DNA of 26,265 nt, taken from assembly GCA_012974475.1 (NCBI GenBank), contig JAAXQD010000030.1:1-26265 (forward strand), written 5' to 3'. Positions within the stretch are counted from its first letter, which is position 1; each line of letters begins with the position of its first letter. This stretch comes from Desulfobacterales bacterium (GTDB lineage: Bacteria > Desulfobacterota > Desulfobacteria > Desulfobacterales > UBA11574). The translations under genes and the position numbers were made by a program. Positions 14,602 to 22,642 of this stretch are shown here, piece after piece. Below the pieces are notes generated by a model. The model was not told where the DNA came from. It saw nothing but the letters and a program-made list of their open reading frames with translations, and searched no databases.

Positions 14602-14639
14602 TAAAAATTAATTCAATTTGAAGGCGGGAAATTAAAAAA

Positions 14640-14939
14640 ATGGTTCAGATTAAATCAGCACCGGACGAATTCTCAGCGGAATATATCAAAATTCACATCG
14701 CCGATCCGGATCTAAAATTTTCCAAAGCAAAGGATTTGTCCAAGGAAAAAGCCAGAGAACGGTGCAAGGATCCAATGCTGCTGTCATGGTACAATGGGAA
14801 AACCGGTGAGTTTTATCCCAGGTTCGATTGCGGCAGCGGAGACAAACCGGCATGGGTAGTTTTTGCCGAAGCCAGAGGCGGAAACTTGACCATCGACATT
14901 AATGATGGGGAGTATATTTTTATCTACCTCAAGCTGTAA
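14640..14939 (+). CDS. Small conserved protein, AF1514/DUF5619-like
   Basis: A 99-residue soluble protein. It has a conserved-looking core: DPMLLSWYNGKTGEFYPRFDCG at about 44-65, then a GDKPAWVVFAEARGG strand (67-81) and a C-terminal LTIDINDGEYIFIYLKL. This pattern recalls archaeal and bacterial AF1514-type (DUF5619) proteins, whose function is unknown; the match is from memory and tentative. It follows the dehydratase-like gene by about 190 AT-rich bases containing a hairpin, so it may have its own promoter. It converges with an MFS gene, with about 30 bases between the stops. A GGCGGGA site precedes the ATG. Confidence 0.65.
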   Translation: MVQIKSAPDEFSAEYIKIHIADPDLKFSKAKDLSKEKARERCKDPMLLSWYNGKTGEFYPRFDCGSGDKPAWVVFAEARGGNLTIDINDGEYIFIYLKL

Positions 14940-14970
14940 TCCCAAGGGAGCGTAAACAAAGCGTCCACAT

Positions 14971-16179
14971 TCAACCCGCTCTGATCGGAGAAAAATTTTT
15001 CATAGATAGATAAAAAACGACGATTAAAGGGAGATTTACAACGGCCGTGACGTAAAATCCATATTTAAATCCAATCCTTTGAATGACGCTTCCCATGAGT
15101 GCGGAACTCAACATCATACCAAAATATATGCAGGTGTTATACCCGCCCATTGCAAGTCCTCGCAGTTCAGAATCGACCGTTTCAGCGATGAGCGCCCCGA
15201 TGGATGTAAACGCCAATCCCATACTGCATCCCAATGCAATGGCAAAAACCATAAAATGATCTGGGGTGCGGGACATCCCGAAGCCGACCATGGCAGCGGC
15301 AAAACCGATCATCCCGATTGCCACAAGGTTTTTACGGTTGGCAACCTTATCGCTCAGGTACCCCAAAGGAATTCGGGAAAGCGCGTTGACCAGCCCCTGG
15401 ACAAAAAATACAAGCCCGATTTGTTTGACGTTTAGGTTTTGGTTTTTAGCATGAAGCGGAATGAACGTAATAAACATCCCAAGTCCAAAGCAGCCCCCCA
15501 GCGTAATCAGCCAGCAACCCATCAACGGACGATTCTTGAACAATTGGCGGAAAAGAGATGCAGTTTTTGTTTTTTCGGAACTGGGCTCTGAACCCCATCG
15601 AGACCGGGGTAGAAAAAAGAACACGATCCAGAAATCCAAAAAAACCAAAATGCCTGAAACGAGAAAGACCTGAAGGAATCCCGATGCATGAGCCACAAAC
15701 CCACCGACGGCGGGACCCAAGCTCATACCGCAGTACAGTGCTGTTGTGTACCATCCATATGAACGTCCCAGATGTGTTGCCGGAGAAATGTCCGCAACAT
15801 AGGCCATCATGGTCGGACCGAAGGCAGCCAGGCCGATACCGATAAAAAGATAGCTCCACATCAGTTGAATGAACGTGTTGCTGAAATAGAGAAAAAATGA
15901 CGCACCCGATAAAACCAGAAGCCCCAAACAAGCGAGAAGTTTGCGTCCCAGGCGGTCAGAAACAAAACCTAAAGGCAACGATAAACAACCCGCCATTAGG
16001 AAGAAAGCAGAATTGATAAATCCGACCTGAGCGGTATTGATACCCAGGGACGTGGCGTAAAGGGGGACTACCGGAAGCCGCATGTTTGATGCAAAATAGC
16101 AGCAAAAGGCGGCGCCGCAGCTAATGAACATCAAAACCCCATAGGAAGGTAACTTCAATTTGTTTTTTGATACTTCCAT
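14971..16179 (-). CDS. Major facilitator superfamily transporter
   Basis: A 402-residue inner-membrane transporter with about 12 hydrophobic segments in two halves joined by a polar loop (RSRWGSEPSSEKTKTASLFRQL). The MFS motif A between helices 2 and 3 is clear (GFVSDRLGRK), and a degenerate copy appears in the second half (GYLSDKVANRK). The family includes drug, sugar and organic-acid carriers; the sequence resembles general efflux-type members, but the substrate cannot be given. The start at 16179 has AGGA six bases upstream; a TTG-initiated frame extends to 16212. It stands alone on the minus strand, converging with the AF1514-like gene. Confidence 0.88.
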   Translation of the reverse strand: MEVSKNKLKLPSYGVLMFISCGAAFCCYFASNMRLPVVPLYATSLGINTAQVGFINSAFFLMAGCLSLPLGFVSDRLGRKLLACLGLLVLSGASFFLYFSNTFIQLMWSYLFIGIGLAAFGPTMMAYVADISPATHLGRSYGWYTTALYCGMSLGPAVGGFVAHASGFLQVFLVSGILVFLDFWIVFFFLPRSRWGSEPSSEKTKTASLFRQLFKNRPLMGCWLITLGGCFGLGMFITFIPLHAKNQNLNVKQIGLVFFVQGLVNALSRIPLGYLSDKVANRKNLVAIGMIGFAAAMVGFGMSRTPDHFMVFAIALGCSMGLAFTSIGALIAETVDSELRGLAMGGYNTCIYFGMMLSSALMGSVIQRIGFKYGFYVTAVVNLPLIVVFYLSMKNFSPIRAG

Positions 16180-16582
16180 CGGTATTCCTGGCAGCAGAGA
16201 AGCGAAACCCAACTTTTTAAGCCCGGGAAATCAGTTCCGGCAGGGATTCCTCTTGGCTGTCTTTTTTCTCGAAATTTTTCCGGAACCCGTTGCGGATAAA
16301 CAACTTTTTCGTATCACCCTAAATGAATATAAACGAAATGACGATGAATAGCAAAAATAATGTATGCGGGTTATAAAAAAGAACAAGCATGAAGGTTAAT
16401 GGAAGCCGTTTCAAGATCTTTCGATGAAAGAATTTTGAGCCTAATGCCAGCGCATGGCGATGCGACGCTCAAATCCCGCTTTAGCGGGATAAACTCCGCG
16501 GGCTTATCGTATACAAAAGGCTTAAACCCTCGAATTGAAGGTTTTGAAACGGCTTTCAATATAAAGGGGAAAAGAAAACGGA
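16180..16582. other. Intergenic stretch carrying a long imperfect palindrome
   Basis: About 400 bases between the MFS start and the end of the SLOG-like gene. Short frames on both strands (for example 16399-16653 plus, 16371-16559 minus) run through the palindrome described separately and are not believed to be genes. The part nearest the MFS gene should hold its promoter; none was recognised. Confidence 0.45.
16397..16562. repeat. Imperfect ~165-bp palindrome (MITE-like or large hairpin element)
   Basis: The ends carry an inverted repeat: AAGCCGTTTCAA at 16403-16414 and TTGAAACGGCTT at 16544-16555 are exact reverse complements, with partial matching outward. Inside, degenerate pairing continues (for example TTTTGAGCCT against AGGCTTAAAC). 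The exact centre is an 18-base hairpin ATCCCGC-TTTA-GCGGGAT (16473-16490). The midpoints of the outer repeat (about 16479) and inner hairpin (about 16481.5) coincide, so the whole unit folds on one axis. It has no transposase and no obvious target duplication. It lies just downstream of the SLOG-like gene stop. Confidence 0.6.
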
Positions 16583-17146
16583 TTAATGGGTGTCTGCGGG
16601 CCCGAAGGAGTTTTCGAAAAGGTCATGAATCGCTTTACGGCCTTCGTCGGTGAGATTTCGGGTTCCGGTTCCGACAAACGTCTTGTCTGTGATTGTGGGA
16701 GTTTCTGCGACCCAACAGTTGTCCTTCCAGGAGAACCACCCCTTGCGTTCCTGGTCATACACGCTGGTCGGACGGTTAAAGAGCTTGGCCAGCTCGACGC
16801 CCCAGCCGGTTCCTCCCTTGACGGTGTCATCCGGTTGTATCCATCCGACTGCAATCACATGGTAGCCGTTGTTGACCATGTGGAAAATGGACTGGATGAC
16901 CTTCCGGATTTTTTCAACATTTGAATATTTTCGGCCCATGCGGGTTGAGACGATCTCCAAGCTGACATCTCCTTTGTCGAGTTCTTTCGGATCCAGGACC
17001 CGGACCCCTCTGGTTCGCTCGATATTGTGGCCATCGAAGGAAAAGTTCACCTCCTGAATTCCCCAAATTTCGGATAGCTTCCCGAATTCAAACTCGGTGC
17101 CCTTGTGTCCGCCGCTGTACAGTGTGATATGAGAACGGTCTGTCAT
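16583..17146 (-). CDS. SLOG-like (Rossmann/nucleotide-binding type) uncharacterised protein
   Basis: A 187-residue soluble protein. Near the N-terminus ITLYSGGHKGTE (7-18) resembles the strand-glycine loop of SLOG/LOG/DprA-type nucleotide-binding folds (YSGGAKG). A second glycine-rich stretch, VKGGTGWGVELAKLFNRP (109-126), sits after a strand VIAVGWI and is followed by VYDQERKGWFSW, like the second half of that fold where a family member senses or hydrolyses a nucleotide. The terminal FVGTGTRNLTDEGRKAI (157-173) is also glycine-rich and probably conserved. The role is unknown; SLOG proteins occur in cytokinin-type phosphoribohydrolases and in phage-defence sensing. An AAGGAG site precedes the ATG. 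It stands alone, divergent from darP. Confidence 0.6.
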   Translation of the reverse strand: MTDRSHITLYSGGHKGTEFEFGKLSEIWGIQEVNFSFDGHNIERTRGVRVLDPKELDKGDVSLEIVSTRMGRKYSNVEKIRKVIQSIFHMVNNGYHVIAVGWIQPDDTVKGGTGWGVELAKLFNRPTSVYDQERKGWFSWKDNCWVAETPTITDKTFVGTGTRNLTDEGRKAIHDLFENSFGPADTH

Positions 17147-17487
17147 TGCTTTTATCTCCTTGTATTAAATAATAAAAAAGGCATATTGGTGCCTAGGATA
17201 CGATCTCCAATCCATGTGCTCCATTGTTTGCCGATGGTCTGGGCGATAAGATAAGCCTTTTTATAAGGTTGGTCAATAAAATATCCGATGGATGTTTTAA
17301 ATCATAATTTCATTCGGCTCGGTCTAACGCGTGCTAAAGTCCTTCAAACAGCCCGTCGGTTTCCAAGAGAAACACGCCGTCGCTTCGCTGTAGCGAAATC
17401 AAATGGGTCCAGCCTGGGATATTCTACGGTCAGGTTTGCACTTTCTGACAAAGACGTGTAAGAATACGAAGATAGGGGATTTGAACG
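17147..17487. other. Divergent intergenic region upstream of darP
   Basis: About 340 bases between two divergent genes, expected to carry both promoters. A weak 5-bp stem (AGGCA/TGCCT, about 17179-17194) is followed on the minus strand by TTTTTT just before the SLOG-like gene; it is too short to call a terminator. A TTGCAC-17-TAAGAA pair near 17434-17462 could be a weak promoter for darP. Confidence 0.35.
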
Positions 17488-18000
17488 ATGGATACCAATG
17501 GTAAAAGCAGAACCAAACGGAAAAATGAAGACAGGGCCTTGAAGATGCTGGGTCAAGAGCTTATGGATTTGTCGGCTGAACAGCTTCAAAATATCGATAT
17601 TCCGGATGAGATTCTGGATGCTATCCGATTCGCAAGGAAAATAACGCGTCACGGGGCAAGGCGAAGACAGATTCAACGCATCAGAGCGCTCTTGCGGGAT
17701 GCTGACGTGGAATCCATTCAGAATTCCCTTGAAACCATCAAGCACGGGGATAATCGACAGACCCTTGCCTTTAAAAAGACAGAAAACTGGCGAGATGAAC
17801 TCAAGGAAGGGAATAGGGCTCTCATCGAGGAGATTCTCGGCATCTGTCCGGATGCAGAACGTCAGCGCCTGACGCAGCTCGCACGAAACGCAAACAAGGA
17901 ATATCTATCCGGAAAGGGCGTAAAATTTTCGAGGATACTTTTTCGTTATCTGAGCCGGATTTCAAATTCTTTGTCTTTTTCAAAATCCGATGAAGAATAA
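17488..18000 (+). CDS. darP: Ribosome biogenesis factor DarP (YjgA/DUF615)
   Basis: A 170-residue basic cytosolic protein of the DUF615 family. The N-terminus SRTKRKNEDRALKMLGQEL (residues 6-24) and the following LPAEQL-type helix (DLSAEQLQNIDIP) match DarP/YjgA, as does the central KITRHGARRRQIQRIRALLRD (51-71). Three helical blocks rich in Arg and Lys fit binding to the late 50S particle. In E. coli the protein associates with immature large subunits and assists their assembly. Length is normal. A GGGG-containing site lies upstream of the ATG. It converges with the HD-domain gene, with about 85 bases between stops. Confidence 0.88.
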   Translation: MDTNGKSRTKRKNEDRALKMLGQELMDLSAEQLQNIDIPDEILDAIRFARKITRHGARRRQIQRIRALLRDADVESIQNSLETIKHGDNRQTLAFKKTENWRDELKEGNRALIEEILGICPDAERQRLTQLARNANKEYLSGKGVKFSRILFRYLSRISNSLSFSKSDEE

Positions 18001-18086
18001 ACCCTTGAACCTGCCGGAGGTGTAAAATCTGCTGGTGATTAAGGCCGCTATGAAGCGCTGTCCAGTGGGCATTTCAGGGGCCAGGT

Positions 18087-19466
18087 TCATGCAGAAGGTT
18101 GCAAAACCTTAACCACACGGTCCTCGCTTGCGAGGTCGATCAATTCCCGATTCCCGGCTTGGGATCCATCCGCATTACGAACTACCTGGCACAGGGGTTT
18201 GGCAAAGGTCTTCCGACTCCTTGCACCGGACGCCGAAACAACGAGACGGCCTGAGGCCAATCGGAGGATGGAGCCAGGGGGAAACATCCCCATCTTATTG
18301 ACAAACACTTGGAACAGATCCGGGTCATAGGTCTTGCCGGTATGGGCTGCCATGCGTGCCAGAGCGTCAGGATGCGACAGAACGGGCCCCTTGCCTGGGC
18401 GGAAACGGGTCAGGATATCGTAGTCGTCTGCAATATGAATAATTCGGGCGAACAGGCTCGGGCGTCCCTTTGGGCTGTCGTAGGGGCGATGGTGTTCGAC
18501 CACAGCCAGTAGACGCCGAACTTTAGCCTCGTGGAAACCCCGCTGCCGCATTAGGGAGCTCAAACCGGCTGTGGTGTGGCGTTCGAAGGGAACCCAGTAG
18601 CCGTCTTCCTTTAATGAGTAGCCCACGTCGTGGAACATGGCTGCTACGCCCAAGTCACTCAAAATGGCATTGGAGAAGCCGGCCGCTCCACCGATGAGCA
18701 GCGATAGATTGGCAACCATCAGCGTATGTCGGGCATAATGGGGCAGCCGCCGGTCATGATCCCGCGCCAGGTCGGCGACGCTTGCAGACCGGCCGGTGTC
18801 GATCATCTCATTTACCAGACGGCGAACTGGAAGGGGGTTTGGAAGGCGGCTCGCGGCCAGGTTGCGATAGGCTTCAGCGATGATCCTTGCGCTTTGTTGA
18901 TAGACCTCTTTGAATTCCCGGTCCATCTTGTGAATCTTTTCTCCCTTCATACGGAAGGAGAAGATCCCCTGCAGCTCTATGGAGCTCATCCCATTTTCGT
19001 TTAATTTTCTCTGGAAAGCCATGCGCGGCGATTTCCGGGCCGGTGGCTCGATGATCATTCCAATCAAGAACAGGATTTGTTTTTTGGTGATGACGTCGTT
19101 GAACGAAATGCCGCCGATCCGATGCCTGCGAAGATCTGCACCCATGGCTTCAACGTGCTCCGAGGCGATCTCAAACCGTATCCGGACATCATTCACATAC
19201 ACCTGATCTTCAACACATACGAGGTGTAGGGTCCCAAGCAGTTTGCAAAGGCTTCCTAAGACGGTTCGAAAATCCCCGACCGCTTGCTCGAAGGCAACGT
19301 TATCCAGGGAATGGATGCGTGTCATACGCATCAGACCATAGAGAATCTTGGCAAACTGTTCTCCTTTTTCCCGAACCTGGCGAGAGATCTCCCTGTCTTC
19401 TCCGGCGCGGGCCTGAGAGAGGACTGAATCCAGATGGGCTTGGGCATTCCGAATCTCATCAGACAT
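18087..19466 (-). CDS. HD-domain (HD-GYP-like) phosphohydrolase
   Basis: A 459-residue protein. The C-terminal half is an HD metal-dependent phosphohydrolase: MFHDVGYSL places HD at 279-280, followed by ERH (H297), VEHHRPYD (H325, H326) and ARIIHIADDYDILTRFRPGKG (D347/D348, from residue 340). The spacing resembles HD-GYP cyclic-di-GMP phosphodiesterases, but the GYP triplet is replaced by the SPKGRP region, so it is a divergent member. Residues about 40-140 form a domain also visible in the upstream HEAT protein (SLDN, VCVEDQVYVNDVRI, GISFNDVITK). No membrane segment or receiver domain is seen. The start overlaps the HEAT gene by eight bases with GGAGG upstream, so the two are co-translated and may act together. 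Confidence 0.85.
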   Translation of the reverse strand: MSDEIRNAQAHLDSVLSQARAGEDREISRQVREKGEQFAKILYGLMRMTRIHSLDNVAFEQAVGDFRTVLGSLCKLLGTLHLVCVEDQVYVNDVRIRFEIASEHVEAMGADLRRHRIGGISFNDVITKKQILFLIGMIIEPPARKSPRMAFQRKLNENGMSSIELQGIFSFRMKGEKIHKMDREFKEVYQQSARIIAEAYRNLAASRLPNPLPVRRLVNEMIDTGRSASVADLARDHDRRLPHYARHTLMVANLSLLIGGAAGFSNAILSDLGVAAMFHDVGYSLKEDGYWVPFERHTTAGLSSLMRQRGFHEAKVRRLLAVVEHHRPYDSPKGRPSLFARIIHIADDYDILTRFRPGKGPVLSHPDALARMAAHTGKTYDPDLFQVFVNKMGMFPPGSILRLASGRLVVSASGARSRKTFAKPLCQVVRNADGSQAGNRELIDLASEDRVVKVLQPSA

Positions 19467-21402
19467 CGCGAACCTCCATGCCCAGCCGCCGTTGAAGGAC
19501 CAGAGACTTCATGCAGTGGCGGTGGAGTTCCTCGCCGGCGGTCTTTGCAGCCAGGCGGATGTATTCCTTGGCCGGATCACCGGGAATCTGGGAAAGGCCT
19601 GTAACCGCCGCCCACTTGAGATTCTGCCGCTTCGGAAGCATCCGTTGAAGGAGTTTTCTGGGCTGGATCCACTCAACGAACTGTTCTAAAGCGCGGTCTT
19701 CCCTGATGGCTACCATGGCCGAACCCAGCGCCTCTATCTCGCGAAGATCCATCTCGTTTTCAGCAGCGTTGTGCTCCAGTCGGCTAGTTATCTTGGAGAA
19801 TGCCGACGGTTCTTTATGGAGTACCAGCAATTTAAGTGCGTGCATTCGCACCTCCATGCTGCTCGATTCGATCAAATTTGTCAGATACCGGCTGACACGT
19901 TTGGAGTAGGACCCCTGTTCCAAGAGGGACAGCGCAACGAGATGCAATTCCACATCAGTCTCGACGCCCATGTCAATGCCCACGCGAATGCCGCGGTCCA
20001 AATCGATATCCGACACCACCCGGAGGAGGTCGGCCGCCACGGGAGGGGGTAACTGATCGATGGCTTTAACCAGGTGGTCCAGTTTATCGGAACCCATCCG
20101 TACCAGCAGATTTCGGGTCACCCATCGGGCGGTACGGGTCCGCTCGTCGTTCAAAATCTCCAGCAACATGGGAACAGGGTCCTCGGGAACCATCTCCACC
20201 AGATCGAACAGCTGTGGCGGCACCTCCTCCAGACCCGCAGGAAAAGAGCGGATGACACGTACCAGCACATTGACGTCAGAGAAGGTCCGGAGCAGCTCTA
20301 CCCAGTGTTCCTCGTCTTTTTGATTAAACGGGAGGGCTTGAACGATCTGCATCATTTCGAGAAGGGAAGAAAGCAGCCCTTCGGCCGACAGAAAGTTTGA
20401 CACCTCTTGGACCATCGGTATGGCGTCTTCCAGCTTCATGGGCTCGACGGGGTTTGCGGCCGTTTCCAGTATCTCCTTCAAGAGTCTTACACACTGGGCC
20501 GGAAGCGCCAGGTTGGAGACCTCTTCATCCAGCTTTCGCAAGTGCTCCGAATCCATTTCAACGTATCTGATGGATGCCCGTTCGTTGTACTCGGGCCAAG
20601 GTATGTCGAAACCTTCAGGTGCGGCGGCGTATAACGCAAGGGCCGAGTCAGCGGAATCTCCATCTGTATAGATGGCCGTATCCACGTCGACATCGTCGTC
20701 CTCCGGGACAAATCCTTCCACCGATTCCACTGCGATGTGGGTGAATCCGGCCTTCCAGAGCATGACCACAATATCGTCTTCCTGTTGTCGAATCCCAGTG
20801 TATTGGATGGAAATGATACCCAAAAACTTGGTCAACTCATTCCACTCCACATCCGGGGTGATGGTCACCTTGCGCACCCCATCACGAAAAAGCCGGAATG
20901 ACAGGGAACGTTCCCTGTCCCGATTGAGGTAGACGACCTCTGATCCCATTACCATCTCCCAGGGTCGAATATCCAACACCATTTCACCATGCGGGTCCAG
21001 ATAGCCATAAAACTTGTCTCGCAGATCTTGTAGAAAAGAGGTGACAGCTTGATTGTCCGGTTCATAGAGCAAAAAGGATCGTGCAGCCCTGCCAAGGGCA
21101 ACCAAGGCCTCACTGGCTTTGCGCCCCGAATCGGTCATGCCGACTTCTTCCTCGATCTCTTCGCCGTCAGAGCCGGGGGGTATCGGTTGATTTTTCGGGT
21201 GCGGGAGCGCAGCGACGTTCGGATCGAGTTCTTTCCGGATATCTTTACGAAGGGACGTATCCGCCGAGCTCAAGAAATCGTCGGAGGGCGGGGCCGACGC
21301 ACTGGGATCGGAAGGCGTTTCTGCATCGCTCTCATGGAAGGCAGTCTTCAAAGGTATTTTTTCCCCTTTGAAGTTCAATCGGGAACCGTCCCTGTTTGTC
21401 AT
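19459..21402 (-). CDS. HEAT-repeat-type protein, operon partner of the HD-domain protein
   Basis: A 647-residue soluble protein, not recognised beyond its architecture. Residues about 1-90 are acidic, Ser/Pro-rich and probably disordered. A folded region follows (ALVALGRAARSFLLYEPDN, then WEMVMGSEVVYLN, LSFRLFRDGVRKVTI and ELTKFLGII) that resembles the N-terminal region of the HD protein. After an Asp-rich linker (EDDDVDVDT), the last 300 residues are helical pairs such as LVRMGSDKLDHLVKAIDQLP and LHLVALSLLEQGSYSKRVSRYL, typical of HEAT/ARM scaffolds. The start at 21402 follows AAGGTG; the frame extends to 21492 without a ribosome site. The protein may scaffold or regulate the HD enzyme. Confidence 0.75.
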   Translation of the reverse strand: MTNRDGSRLNFKGEKIPLKTAFHESDAETPSDPSASAPPSDDFLSSADTSLRKDIRKELDPNVAALPHPKNQPIPPGSDGEEIEEEVGMTDSGRKASEALVALGRAARSFLLYEPDNQAVTSFLQDLRDKFYGYLDPHGEMVLDIRPWEMVMGSEVVYLNRDRERSLSFRLFRDGVRKVTITPDVEWNELTKFLGIISIQYTGIRQQEDDIVVMLWKAGFTHIAVESVEGFVPEDDDVDVDTAIYTDGDSADSALALYAAAPEGFDIPWPEYNERASIRYVEMDSEHLRKLDEEVSNLALPAQCVRLLKEILETAANPVEPMKLEDAIPMVQEVSNFLSAEGLLSSLLEMMQIVQALPFNQKDEEHWVELLRTFSDVNVLVRVIRSFPAGLEEVPPQLFDLVEMVPEDPVPMLLEILNDERTRTARWVTRNLLVRMGSDKLDHLVKAIDQLPPPVAADLLRVVSDIDLDRGIRVGIDMGVETDVELHLVALSLLEQGSYSKRVSRYLTNLIESSSMEVRMHALKLLVLHKEPSAFSKITSRLEHNAAENEMDLREIEALGSAMVAIREDRALEQFVEWIQPRKLLQRMLPKRQNLKWAAVTGLSQIPGDPAKEYIRLAAKTAGEELHRHCMKSLVLQRRLGMEVRDV

Positions 21403-21715
21403 GGCAAACACCTTGTATCTTGGCATCATTGAGATGGGTTGTGATTCCGCAATCCACCGTACGAAAGGCGTTGAACTGAACCCGCGGTGCATGGATCGTC
21501 TGGTATGTGTAAGAATGCAAATCTATTAAAAATTTAGATAATACAGAAGATATTGTGTGTCAAGCGAAAATGACCCCATTATATTGTAGCTCGGTCATCA
21601 ATTTGTGAAACAGGATGATTTCCAAGCAAAATCGTATTTTAATGTGTCTGAAACCTGTTACTATTTGAAATGCTCCGTTTCGGTGAAATTAAAAAACGAC
21701 GGGCGGTTGCCCAAA
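21403..21715. other. Intergenic region between livM and the HEAT/HD operon
   Basis: About 310 bases, AT-rich in the middle, probably the promoter region of the HEAT-HD pair, which reads leftward. At its right edge lies the terminator-like hairpin of livM, annotated separately. No gene, operator palindrome or clear -35/-10 pair was recognised. Confidence 0.4.
21691..21712 (-). terminator. Probable intrinsic terminator after livM
   Basis: Read on the minus strand, a few bases after the livM stop, GGGC-AACC-GCCC forms a tight 4-bp GC stem with a tetraloop, followed after GTCG by TTTTTT. The stem is short, but its place immediately after the last gene of the operon and the T-run fit a terminator. 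Confidence 0.5.
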
Positions 21716-22642
21716 TCATTTTTCGCCGACTCTGAATTTTTTGATAAGATTTAAGCCCGCTTCAGACGATTGCACTCCCTGATACCAGGCTGCACTCAGC
21801 AGAATTAAACCGAACAGGGCGTGGTTAAAGCCTTCAAATTTTGTCCAGATCACTTCTTCCGCAGCAGTGATGAGCAAAACCCCCAACAGCGGGCCCAGTA
21901 TGCCTCTTGCCGGCACAATCCGGGAAGCCAGCAAGGCTGTGATACTGAGTGTCAGACTGAACCCGGAGACCGGACTCACATGGGAAGTCCGTGCCAGGTG
22001 AAGGAGGCCGGCCATGGATGCGGGAATGGCCGAGATCATCAGACTTGCCGTCTTTACTTTTCGGGTGGGGATGCCGATGGCTTCAGCAGCCTCCTCACTG
22101 GCTTCCGTCTCTTTAGAATAGAGCCCCCATCGGGAACGAGAATACAGCACGTGACCCGCAGCGGTGGCCAAAAGCAGAAATGCGGCCAGAATGTTGCAGT
22201 GAAGTTTGGATATGGTTTCAGGTATATAAAGACCCGCTGAACCACCGGTCAAACTTTCCAGTGTTTCGGAAAGCCTTTGAAAAACAATAAGGACCCCCAA
22301 GGTGGCCAGGGAATAGTAACCATGGCCCAGACCGGCCAAAAGAAGGGTAATGATAAAGGCCCCCACGGCGCTCAACAGGACCGATAGGATCAAAGCAGGA
22401 AAAAAAGTGAATCCCTGTGTGATACTGATACCGAAACAGTACGCGCCCATCCCGAAAAAAGTGGCGTGTCCCAGGCTGATGAGCCCCAGAGAACGTCCCG
22501 GGATATCGAAGGATACGGCCATAATGCCGTTAATGATGAGTGAAAAAACAAAAATGCCGAGATACCCTTCACTGAAATAGGCTGCAGAAATCACCAAAGC
22601 GCCTAAAATCACCGTCAGAAAAGATATCCGCCATATTTTCAT
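21716..22642 (-). CDS. livM: Branched-chain-type ABC transporter permease LivM
   Basis: A 308-residue integral membrane protein, normal length for LivM, with about nine or ten hydrophobic helices. Family motifs are GIMAVSFDIPGRSLGLISLGHATFFGMGAY (near 39-68), the ABC-binding cytoplasmic loop with EEAAEAIGIPTRKVK (about 183-197) and IPARGILGPLLG-type segments near 241-256. With LivH it forms the channel of an importer for amino acids or, in anaerobes, often for aromatic or short organic acids. GGAGG precedes the ATG, and the start overlaps the livH stop by four bases. Normally livG and livF ATPases follow; here the next gene is unrelated, so the ATPases must come from elsewhere. Confidence 0.9.
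   Translation of the reverse strand: MKIWRISFLTVILGALVISAAYFSEGYLGIFVFSLIINGIMAVSFDIPGRSLGLISLGHATFFGMGAYCFGISITQGFTFFPALILSVLLSAVGAFIITLLLAGLGHGYYSLATLGVLIVFQRLSETLESLTGGSAGLYIPETISKLHCNILAAFLLLATAAGHVLYSRSRWGLYSKETEASEEAAEAIGIPTRKVKTASLMISAIPASMAGLLHLARTSHVSPVSGFSLTLSITALLASRIVPARGILGPLLGVLLITAAEEVIWTKFEGFNHALFGLILLSAAWYQGVQSSEAGLNLIKKFRVGEK

Noticed and set aside
16399..16653. 84-codon plus-strand frame through the palindrome
   Set aside because: It reads through a self-complementary element and into the antisense of the SLOG-like gene; no ribosome site.
17175..17196. Short hairpin with a T-run before the SLOG-like gene
   Set aside because: Only a 5-bp stem; too weak to be an attenuator or terminator without other evidence.
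18006..18089. 8-bp inverted repeat TGAACCTG/CAGGTTCA around the gap between the convergent darP and HD genes
   Set aside because: The loop is 68 bases and no T-run is present; likely chance, though it could form a long stem-loop.
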